From NCBI RefSeq assembly GCF_007655135.1, contig NW_022204063.1:1-64000 (forward strand): 64,000 nt of DNA, given 5' to 3'. Each line of letters begins with the position of its first letter. Positions within the stretch are counted from its first letter, which is position 1. Positions 34,031-45,281 of the stretch are shown here, one piece after another. This stretch comes from Punica granatum. Its lineage: Eukaryota > Streptophyta > Magnoliopsida > Myrtales > Lythraceae. The translations under genes were made by a program, and so were the position numbers. The notes under the pieces are model-generated. The model ran no database searches. It saw only the letters and a program-made list of their open reading frames with translations, and was not told the DNA's origin.

Positions 34031-36961
34031 GTCTGTCCTTTTTTTACTGACCCGACTTTGTTTTTGATTTCCGGAAAATCTACGCGTGCTCTCCTCCCGA
34101 AACCACCACAGGAGCGATCCTTAGTCTCTTGGGAATCCAACGCATCTGGCCCCGCGCGAAAATTCCATCCCGATCAACCGGTACAGCCCCGACAAGCCAG
34201 ACTGCCAGTCGGGTCTGCCAGTCGACCCGACTGCACCGGTTCGGGTCTGTTCGTTCCAACCGAGTCTCCCGACTCCCTTTGCCACTTCTCCGACTCTTTC
34301 CTCGTGTTCCGAGGCTAGGTAATATTCCTCTACGACTTAGAGAAGCTAGGATCCTCGATGTTTGCTTGTTATGAAGTGTTAATGTGATTTATAAACCGGA
34401 GAGCATGAAAGTTGCTATTTTTCTTCTAGATCCGGACTTCCTCATGCATTTCCATGCACGTACGTCCATCATATTCCATTTATGTGCTCATATCATATCC
34501 GTATGATGCATAAGCTCATGTGTCATGATAGGAAAAGATCCAAATCGGGGCCGAAGAGATCATCCCGACCCGTGTGAGCCACGGAAGCTCCCGGTCATTC
34601 TTGATGGAATACGGCCGAGAGGTTCCTTGGACCACACAAGTCCGGGAGGCCCTCTTTCGCCTCGAGATGGGCCGATTCCCGTGTTTTATCCGTTTCGTTA
34701 TCACTTGAGTCGATGCCGTTTTATTGATCCCGCTTAAATATTTAGTTCGTGCTTGTTTGTATGCTCTTTTGCGTGATTATGACCATGGCGGCATCAATGT
34801 GATGAAAACGTGTGTTATTATCGTGTTTGACGTATTATGCATGTAAGATATGATCATAATCACCCCTTGGAATTGTGTGTATTGATGTTCGTGTTTTATC
34901 ATTGGCCATGTGATAATCACATGATAGACGTGTAGACATCGGACCATTGTTCGTTAAATCCATAATACCCATAACACAAGGTCATCGTCACCGAATAATT
35001 TCACGAATGGGAGAAACGGGACGTATCATTCGGTTAATTAAATCGCTTGGACTAAATAATTGGATGAATCGATCACTAATTCGTAAACGCATCGATGGTT
35101 CACGGAAAGGCGGGAATGCTCTTTTCCTTAAAAGATCACAATTTCAAAACACCGAGACGTGTAACACGAATAGAATAGACGTCTAACGAGTACTCGCGTG
35201 CTATGACTCGAGTCCGGGCCCGATTTGAGGCGGCTCGAGTCAAGACGCGCGAGTCCTTCTTAGACTTCTTCGTGTGACGCGATCTCTAATTTATACACGA
35301 ACATCGCAATTTTATCATCCAAGGGCATAATCATCATTCCGTGATTCACCTATACCCTAAGTGTTAGGGAGTTGGAAACACTTCGATCTATGAACGAAAA
35401 GGGCAACCCGTTCGGGTGCGAGTTTCATTCGCACGGCCCATTCCGTTCACTTTCGGTGTTTCTATCTTCCTATCGTAGATTCGGTGGTGGACATTTTATT
35501 TCAGTTACAAAACACGAAAAATCGGATTAATCATGCATTTGGCTTAATCAAACATTAGATAATGGATAAGCGGAATGATAGATTCCAATCTAGAGTCAAA
35601 ACACGAGTTTGGCTAATTCGGTGAAACCACAGTGACACTTAACTGAATGAGAGTCATAAAACAAACACACACATGTAATTGGCTTAGAACCTTATCCTAG
35701 CCCGCCCTCTATGTTTGCCTAGGTTAGATGCATTGTTTGCCAATCAACCACGGATAATAACTGATTAAATCACGTATATTCGGCCTAATACATAATTCGT
35801 TTGTATTCACCGACACTTATTAGTAATTGTCAGTTGCTTTCTGTATTGTGTCAGTTATATCAGTTTTCTTCTGTTTTATTCTTGCTTTTGATGATTTATT
35901 GATGTTCGGGCCCGAACCCGTAGGTCACGTGTTACATGGGGTCCAACGCCCCAAATCACCGAACACGAGGTCCAACACCTCTTAATTCATCGAGCGCGTG
36001 CAACCCGAGTGCGGAATGGGATCTAGCCTCGAGTCACCATCACACTCCGAATATGGCCTATGTGGAAGGCAATTTGGATTGAATGCGTGAAACGTGTTTA
36101 GATATATCACCCGGGAGCTCGATCGGTCCAACGGTTACAGTGGGAACTAATCGGTTCCCCCGCAAACCATTGGTTCGATTGGACCCGACCCCCGGCTCTT
36201 TGAGCCCGCGTTGCCTTAATTTGTTTATCGGTTATTCAAAACACACGGTGAGCCGGAGCGGAATATTGGCCCAATGTAAACCGATCGGGATCCATTTATT
36301 TCATTTAGTTGTATTATGCAATTATTCGAGGGAACATTGTGAGGATTTTATTTGTATATTGAATCATTCATTTGTAAGGATCCCCGATCGACGAGCGAGA
36401 GGTCCGAGTATAGAATTGGTTAAGTTGGTCTATCATCACCAAAGGATGAGTAAGCTTGAATACTCGCGGTCTCGGTTCGCGCAGGGAATCGACCATCACG
36501 GTTCGATGAACTGTAACGCTAAGATAGCGAGCCGATTCCTTGACTCACAAGCCTACTCATCCTTCGGATTCTTGGCCCAACTCAATCGATTCATCGATTT
36601 TACGGTGTCAAAACGGGCGAGTCAAGTGCGACCCTAAATCACGCGGTAAATAAACAAAATGGCAAGCCTAGCAAGCTAGAGTACCGAAAGGGCGTGCGGG
36701 ATATAGGCCTGCACGTAATAGAACCCCCGAATTTGGAATTTTCGGTTCCGTATGACCATTGCCTTAGCATTTAGGTGTACCCGTACCCCTAGACCCGGGT
36801 AACTTGCCGGCCCTCGACCTTCGGGTCGAAAAATGGCAAGTGGCGACTTCTTCTCACGTGCTTCCGTCGCGCGTCCCCGGGAAGGTGGACACTCCCAAGC
36901 CGCGTTTGCTTAGGCGCGCGCATGCGTGCCCCGACGAGATTAAATTCGGGTGCGCACAGCT

Positions 36962-36979
36962 TGGCGACTCCACTGGAGA
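36962..36979 (+). other. Primer-binding site 2 (tRNA-Arg type)
   Basis: TGGCGACTCCACTGGAGA lies 3 bp after LTR2. It differs from site 1 by one C/T change and is closer to the expected tRNA-Arg complement. Confidence 0.78.
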
Positions 36980-39900
36980 CACTTAGAGGGTTCGGGCTCA
37001 TTCCCGCTTGTTTTGTTTGCTTGTCTATTTATCGCTTTCCGCATTTCCCGCTTTTCTACTTACGCACATTTATTTCACGCATGCATTGCATATCATGCTA
37101 GCTTTAGGTGCCTTGTCCGAAATCCCACGTGCGCCAAAATAGGAAGCTAGGTTAGTCAGAGGTTCCGAGTAAGGGAACGGATCGAGTCGGCTATGCCACC
37201 GAACCGGCCCCCAAAGATCCTCGCTCGATTTCAAGGAATTGACACCTTGAGTCGGGAGCCCCCATCCTTACATAGCACGGTCCCTGTAGCACCAAACTAT
37301 GCATCGTGTTATGCCTCCACGCAAGCCTTCAACCCGACTCCGACAAATAGTCCATCAGGTCGGCCTGCGTGCCACTTTGAGTCTCTTCTATTTCGAGAGT
37401 GATGTACATGTACCTTGTAATTTATATTAAGCCGTGGGCATTTACTCTCTTCGTACACATGCATCATGTGGTTTTCAAAAATTAGGATGTCATTCATGTT
37501 GACGAGTCCTAAACGGATTTTCCTATCGTCTTGGTAAGGGACGCCTTGCTCGGCCTCCTGCCGGCGCCTCGACAAAGTCCACCAACACACGAGGACCTCA
37601 CCGACTCGCCACAGAACGCGAATGGGGCATATTCCGGGACAACATGATCGACCTCATCAACACTAGGTTCGATCACCTAGAGGTCGCTGAGAGATGAAGA
37701 ACTCGCCGGCCAACCACCTTAAAGGGAGCTCCCCCAAACCCGTGCCAAGATGCAGAGATGCGGTCAGGAGCTTGCTTGAGCGAACGCCGCCCTGGAGAGA
37801 TCTAGGAAAGGGCCTCATGAAGACCCACACATGCACTCTAGGATAGATATCTCCGCAAGGCCCTCGCCTAGACCCGGTACTTTCCAAGGCGGCGCTCGCT
37901 CAAACCCCGAGTGTGGTGGCAAATCAGCTTAAGACTCTATTTTACAAAATTTGCATTGTACTTTGAACCTTTCGAGTCAATGTGAACGACAACATTAGCT
38001 TTTGAAAACTCACGCATTGCACGCATCCTATTTATTTACTATTTTACACAAGAATTAACACTACCACACGGTAGACAAAGTTGTGACCGCCTTCGCAGGT
38101 GGATCTCTCGTGGTCCTCACCCTTCCTCCACGGCGAGACGATCAGTAGCTCAAGGGCCAACCATCCAAGCAACACTAACTCCCCATTAATCCCGCGCAAT
38201 CGATTACGTCATTGCATGGTTGAGCACACGTCCCTCGATGCTACAAGTGCTTCCACCAGCACAACAGTGTGCCCTTTCCGCATCGTGCGAGCACACCCCT
38301 ACCTTGCCCATGCACGCATCCTCGACACACCTTGTGCATGTCTCCCAGTGTGCTTGCATGACGCCTACCAGGCTAGTTCGCTCCCCTACGCTGTTGCATT
38401 CAAATTACGAATAGTTCTTGTTCCTTCATTGCCTTTCCTCTTCCCATTGCAGGAAATAACCGACAAGAAGGCAACTTGGACCTTGAACGACCACAATTAG
38501 GACAATGAACACTTCCCGTCCAGCACCTTGGAACTTCGACACCGAATCCCAGCCCTCCCTCCGCAAAAGATCACAGGCAATAACTCCGACAAATAGAGCA
38601 TGGCCCTGCCCACCCGCTACGAAAGTCACTAGCACGGTCACATCTCCGACCGGAGAATGATCCCTACCCACCCTCCGCTGTGGCCAACGACCAGCCGCCT
38701 GGGCAACACGCATTCTTCCTTAAATTCTCTTCTATATATGCATTCATAAATGGGTTCCCGACGTGAACAAACCCTTCTAGTAGCACTAGGATAGTCCCGA
38801 AGACGCCCTATTGATTCTGTCGGATCTGTTCAACTCGCCAGTCCTCTTGGGACCCGGCTCCTCGAGTCTTTCTTAAGACGGCTGCGAATGCCAACCCGCA
38901 ATTGGGGAAAGTACGCCTATACGGCTCACAATCACAGTCTGACCACCCCAGGGTGGTGATGATTAGACTCCCGGAATTGAGTGTCCCCCACACGCGGCAC
39001 CCACGGGTCGCACGCTGGATGAGGGAACCTCCCATGGGTCCACCTTACATTTCTTACCACACATTCCACCGCATAATCGCCTAATGCATCATCCTCTTTG
39101 TCATCCTTCACAGGGACATGCCATTCGCGGGCGAAGAGCGATGCACGGGTTCACACCTCCCCGAGAACTCCTATCGGGTCTTTCTTCCTATACTTTAGTA
39201 GGGAAGGGCCCGACAAGGAGGTACCCCCTATGAAGCCGACGACGGAAGCATCCGAACGAGCTGCATGCCTTCAGCGCAACCGTCTCAATCGACAAACAAA
39301 CATGCCTATCGGCTTCGAGAGCACACCTTTCCGGCGTACAACTGATGCTGGAACCACAAGCACGATCGAGGACGATGATTGTACAAGACGCCCGACTCAA
39401 ATCACAAAGACCGGGGCATCCCCGTCCAACATTCATGCGAGGCAACCTTGGTCACCCACACTCCTGGGGCAATTTTGTTTTCTTTTTAGACAATAGGGGA
39501 AAGGACTTGTAAAGTTTGCAAGGATAAAAGACGCGAAGTTCGGCTTTTGAGTGCACAAGCATCAGACTTCTGAGAAAACCAGCCCTCACAAAATTGGGCT
39601 AGGACAACAAAGTACGTCAAGTCTCCATGGGGCGAAGCAAACAAAAGCAGCCTCGATGATACAAAGTCGAGGAGTTTCAAACAAATACGAGAGGCACAAT
39701 ACAGACCCCAGCTGCAAAAAAAACAGAGCGAAAAGAAGCGGGATAAACCCGCCAATGAAGAGAGAGAGAAAAGATGCGGGAAAAACCCGCCAATGAACAA
39801 AACAAGGCACCGCCGAGATATAAAACTCCGACACCGCCAATTCGAAGAAGAAATGAACAAATCCCAACAAAAAGGGAAGCAGCAGTCGCAACTCCTCGAC

Positions 39901-40980
39901 GGAGACAGAGCGTAACACACTCGAACGTCGAATCATTCGAGCACTTCGCCCTTGCAAACTCGAGAGATAAAAGAATCGAGCCCGCTAGGTCGAAAACCCC
40001 TCGGGGCGACCTAGGCAAAAGCTAGGGCAAAAGAGAGGCATGACCGAAAATCCCGAGGCGGGCGGTCGTGGCAAAAGGAGAGTTCATCCCCTTTAGGTTG
40101 AGAGGTGCGGCCACGAGGTGGGTGACCGTAGTAAAAGGAGAGCAAAACGAGAGATAAACAAAACAGTCACCCGAGGCTCTCGCACACTGCGCGAGCTAGG
40201 GATCCCCAAGGGAAATGGCCAGGATGTCTACTCTAACGCGATCCCCGATCGGCTCTTCAACATAACTCAACTTTCCAAAGGCGGATTCTTCCCCAGGCGT
40301 AGTGGACAACCGAGCACGCCATCCGAGGAGTTTGGCGCAGCCCACACCGCGGAAAGACAAAAAGGGGGTACATTTCGCTGCAGGCGTGAACCCGTGTATC
40401 CTTTTAGCTTGGGGCAACGTGCTCTCTAAGCTTTCTCTTTTCTCCTTGTCATTTACATAACTCCAAAATGGGTCACAGACACCCTTCAATCGGCTACCAC
40501 AAAGCCAAAATCCCAGACATTCCTTTCCGGGAGCCTAGTCATAACACGTTGGGAAGACTAGACTGAGGCCTGGTCAAATTTGCGCAGAACTCCCCATGCG
40601 GGTCACAAACGCAGCTGCCTTGCGCTACCCTGACGAGAAGGGTCCTAAGCCGACAAGCGCGTCGAACAATCGATAGAGTCGCTAGGGCATCACTGAGAAT
40701 GTCTTAATATGCCCATGCATGGTCGACAAAAGTCCCTGAAGGCCTCGCATTGAGGCCTTTGAAGGCTAGATCCAGTCGTACTTGCCTAAGCAAAGTTCTT
40801 TACGGGTCACGTAGGGAACCCAAAACTGAAGCGTCGTGTGTCACAATGACGTCATCTTCATAAGCATTGGTACACCAGTACATCGTTAATGACTCACTAT
40901 GACTTGCTAATGATGTTAGGGTCACAAGTGCCAAGCAGCTAGGACCACCGCAGACGTTGACTCCCGGTCTCACGGGATAC

Positions 40981-42257
40981 GCAGGGCCGAGTCCCATCAT
41001 TACTTTTCTGCAGGGCCAAGTCCCGTCTCTACTTTTCTGCAGGGCCGAGTCCCGTCAACAGCATTCTGCAGGGCCGAGTCCCGTCTTCACTTTCGTGCAG
41101 GGCCAGGTCCCGTCATCCACTATTCTGCAAGGCCGAGTCCAGTCTTCACTCTTCGCAGGGCCGAGTCCCGCCTTTACTTTACTGCTTTACGGACTTCGCA
41201 TCCACTTTACTGCTTTCCGGACTTCGCGTCCACGGACTTCGCGTCCAACTTTACTGCTTTCCACGGGTTTCGGCCTAGTAACTTTATTGCTTTCCGGACT
41301 TCGCGTCCACGGACTTCGCGTCCACGGACTTCGCGTCCACTTTATTGCTTTCCACGGGCTTCGGCCTAGTAACTTTACTGCTTTCCACGGGCTTCGGCCT
41401 AGTAACTTTATTGCTTTCCGGACTTCGCGTCCACGGACTTCGCGTCCACTTTACTGCTTTCCACGGGTTTCGGCCTAGTAATTTTACTGCTTTCCACGGG
41501 CTTCGGCCTAGTAACTTTACTGCTTTCCACGGGCTTCGGCCTAGTAACTTTACTGCTTTCCGGACTTCGCGTCCACTTTATTGCTTTCCACGGGCTTCGG
41601 CCTAGTAACTTTATTGCTTTCCGGACTTTGCGTCCACGGACTTCGCGTCCACTTTACTGCTTTCCACGGGCTTCGGCCTAGTAACTTTATTGCTTTTCGG
41701 ACTTTGCGTTCACGGACTTCGCGTCCACTTTACTGCTTTCCACGGGCTTCGGCCTAGTAACTTTACTGCTTTCCACGGGCTTCGGCCTAGTAACTTTATT
41801 GCTTTCCAGACTTCGCGTCCACGGACTTCGCGTCCACTTTACTGCTTTCCACGGGCTTCGGCCTAGTAACTTTGCTGCTTTCCACGGGCTTCGGCCTAGT
41901 AACTTTATTGCTTTTCGGACTTTGCGTTCACGGACTTCGCGTCCACTTTACTGCTTTCCACGGGCTTCGGCCTAGTAACTTTACTGCTTTCCACGGGCTT
42001 CGGCCTAGTAACTTTATTGCTTTCCAGACTTCGCGTCCACGGACTTCGTGTCCACTTTACTGCTTTCCACGGGCTTCGGCCTAGTAACTTTACAGCTTTC
42101 CACGGGCTTCGGCCTAGTAACTTTATTGCTTTTCGGACTTCGCGTCCACGGACTTTGCGTCCACTTTACTGCTTTCGACGGGCTTCGGCCTAGTAACTTT
42201 ACTGCTTTCCACGGGCTTCGGCCTAGTAACTTTACTGCTTTCCATGGGCCTTGGCCC
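40981..42257 (+). repeat. Hairpin-rich minisatellite, copy 2
   Basis: The building blocks and two-part layout are the same as in 29270-30437, but it is about 0.1 kb longer and the blocks come in a different order in the middle (for example a repeated segment around 41700-42060). The first and last blocks match copy 1, so the interior has changed by unit gain, loss or exchange. Confidence 0.93.
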
Positions 42258-42700
42258 TGCACATGCTGTCGTGCGGGCTTAGACCCCACTCCTGCATCTC
42301 ATAATGTTCGCTTCTTAATCAAGTGGTTGCCCTACGACAGGTTCGGACACCTTCGCACATCCCCCTGAGCGTCCAGCGCGAGGGAGCAAGCTGTTACAGA
42401 GGACGACAATAGAAGCGTTCGCCGGGACCAATGGGGTGCCTCTCATGATCTTTGGCTACATCCTCTAAACGAGCATGCAACCAAAGAGGGGCAAGCTGTC
42501 AGCACCCCATTTTGGCCCACCGGCTCCCCATGCGAGGATCCCCAACCAAGGCCCGGGACACTATTCATCACCCGGCAATCGGAAGCCAATGGGCAGGCAC
42601 GAGGTCACGGACAATAAGAGAAGAGCACAATCCACTGAGAGAGACGGAAGAGAGCAGTCAGAAGAATAGACGAACGAGGAATCCCGAAAACGGCGGAGCC

Positions 42701-43831
42701 GGCACTGTGGCACTATTCATCACTGAGTCACCGAAGCACCGAAAGGTGCCCAATATGGGGCTCCAAAAATCCTCCTCGGTGCCAAAACGACCAATCACGC
42801 GTCCGGACGCATTTCCGGGACATCCTGCTTGAGCCGGGACACCCCGATCCCCCACGAACGCCTTTTCTGACATAGCTCCCGGGGTTCGCCCCACTGACTA
42901 GCAAGCGGCCCCTCAAAACGGGCCTACAGGCATCCGGGGACCACCAGGGCCGGGGAACAAGCTTCAGACAACCTTCCGGAGTCCGGCTCAGTCTCCCGAA
43001 GTACGTTTCAGTGGTCACGAACGCCTCCCAGCGAGTCTTCGGGTATTTCCACGGAAAGCAGAGACCACGAGGATCTATGAGTACCTCACAATAATCTCCA
43101 AGCACCTCAAGGCATTCAGGGCACGCTGAGAAAATCCCGGTCAAGGTCCCTAGGTCTCCCCGGGCCAACGGTCCCCGATCGAGGATGACGAGCCAACAAT
43201 CCCTTACGGGGCAAAAGGATCGTCAAAATGAATGATAGGATGCACAAAGGTCAATCGGGGGTCGAGGGGCACTGTGGCACTATTCATCACTGAGTCACCG
43301 AAGCACCGAAAGGTACCTAATATGGGGCTCCAAAAATCCTCCTCAGTGCCAAAACGACCAATCACGCGTCCGGACGCATTTCTGGGACATCCTGCTTGAG
43401 CCGGGACACCCCGATCCCCCACGGACGCCTTTTCTAACATAGCTCCGGGGTTCGCCCCACTGACTAGCAAGCGGCCCCTCAAAACGGGCCTACAGGCACC
43501 CGGGGACCACCAGGGCCGGGGAACAAGCTTCAGACAACCTTCCGGAGTCCGGCTCAGTCTCCCGAAGTACGTTTCAGTGGTCACGAACGCCTCCCAGCGA
43601 GTCTTCGGGTATTTCCACGGAAAGCAGAGACCACGAGGGTCTCTGAGTACCTCACAATAATCTCCAAGCACCTCAAGGCATTCAGGGCATGCCGAGAAAA
43701 TCCCGGTCAAGGTCCTAGGTCTCCCCGGGCCAACGGTTCCCGATCGAGGATGACGAGCCAACAATCCCTCACGGGGCAAAAGGATCGTCAAAATGAATGA
43801 TAGGATGCACAAAGGTCAATCGGGGTCGAGG
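42701..43831 (+). repeat. Two 566 bp tandem sub-repeats in LTR3
   Basis: The units start at 42701 and 43268 and the array ends at 43831. One unit of each type is present, as in LTR1. Confidence 0.92.
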
Positions 43832-45253
43832 GGCACTAAACTCCACTCCGAATGTCCAAACGAGGCAAAAACCGACTCTCGAGGCGTCGAGTCGCCCGAA
43901 CGTTCGTCCACACGACGCATGGCGATATTAAGCTCATTCGAATCCTCGTCATTCAAGCATTCCAAATCCATAAATTAATTGGACATCGGAGATCGGACGC
44001 GCGCTCAATTAAGTTTCAAGCATTTCCCGGCTTTTCTCTCAACCGAATGGGACCCACAGCCTAGCCAAGCCAAGCCATCAAGTCGCGGCTCGATCCCAAG
44101 CCACGGCTCAACCCTCGGCTCGAATGGACAGCCCCAAGCCGTCGGCTCCTCCCCTTCCACCGTCGGCTCCAAAGCCCCCCTCCACACAATTTGAATTTTG
44201 GCTCTTACACCCATCACTTCCTCTTACACACTCACATCCATCACCTCCCATCATCCATCCATTACACCCATCACTCCTCTTGCTTCCCCTACACTCAACA
44301 TGACATTTTCCCCTCATCAATGCCCCTCTAATTTCGGCAGCCCATGTTTAAGCCCTTTAACCACACTTAACTTCACTTAATCACACCGTTAGAGCTCCCT
44401 ATAAGTTCCCTTTCATCATTAGACTTAATCACTTCTTCATTCTCCTTCTCTCTCAAGCCAATCCCCTCTAAAATTCTCTCAACTTTCAGCCCACTCCCAC
44501 AGCTCGTACCACTCCTTGCCAAGGCCGAAACCGGCCAAAACCGTCGGAAAACCACCCGGTATTCCGGTAACCACCCGACCCGACTTAAACCAAAAATCAC
44601 CAAACTCCCTAGCCTACATATTTTCCACCCCCTAAGTTCATTTCCGGGCTTAGATTCTCCATTTGAGGCCTCCATCATCGTGTTCCAGCCGTGAAGAGAG
44701 TCGGGTCCCGAAAACGTCACCCGCGTGATACCGAGCTTCCCGATGTGCCATTTCTTCCCACGACTTCGCCGAGTCGTGCCATCACGTTCAAAGGGTTCCT
44801 CACAACCCTCACTCTCCCCCGTGAAGAGGTGGTCACGGTCTGAGGGTCGATCAACCGTGCACAAGCGCCATTCACCCGTTTCTCTCTAACCGGGTTTTCC
44901 TCATTTTACCGAGTTTTCTCTCACATTTTCGGGTTTGTTCAGGCCTTGGCACGCTCGGGTCTGCCCATGGTCGTGTAGATCCGCCTCTTAGGAGTCCAAT
45001 GCCACCGACCTTGCACCAAAAGACCACCGGGAGCCTCCCGTAGAGTCGTTTCTTCATCGGGTGCCAATCGGGTCTGTTCCTCTGGTTTTCTTTTCTAACC
45101 CGAACTTCGCAGGAAAGTACAGGTCATCTCGGGTTGAATCTCGCTACGAGCCACCTATCACCGTGATCCTCAGTCAGTTAGGAATCCAACGCCACCAACC
45201 TTGCATCAAAAGACCACCGGGACCCTCCTGTGGAGCAGTTTCTTCATCGGGTG

Positions 45254-45281
45254 CCAGTCGGGTCTGTTTTGACCCGACTGG
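45254..45281. repeat. 11 bp perfect inverted repeat in LTR3
   Basis: Same arms and spacer as at 22328-22355 and 34003-34030. Confidence 0.85.

Larger units (their letters stand above)
30677..36958 (+). repeat. LTR2, middle LTR of the tandem element (6,282 bp)
   Basis: It starts TGTCAGCACCCC and ends GTGCGCACA, followed by GC and the second primer site. It has three 566 bp sub-repeats and the 0.88 kb segment missing from LTR1. It acts as both the 3' LTR of unit 1 and the 5' LTR of unit 2, as expected after unequal exchange between LTRs. It matches LTR3 almost base for base apart from the extra sub-repeat. Confidence 0.93.
36959..42496 (+). mobile_element. Internal region 2 of the tandem element (5.5 kb, no gag or pol)
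   Basis: It is nearly identical to internal region 1, with scattered single-base differences, a 33 bp insertion at 38791-38823 relative to 27113, and a somewhat longer minisatellite. It starts GC then TTGGCGACTCCACTGGAGAC and ends AAAGAGGGGCAAGC at 42496. No retroelement protein motif is visible in any frame. Confidence 0.8.

Noticed and set aside
36083..36637. 184-codon frame in LTR2, also present in LTR3 and shortened in LTR1
   Set aside because: It lies within LTR sequence and is broken in the diverged LTRs; copies share it by recent common origin. No motif is visible.
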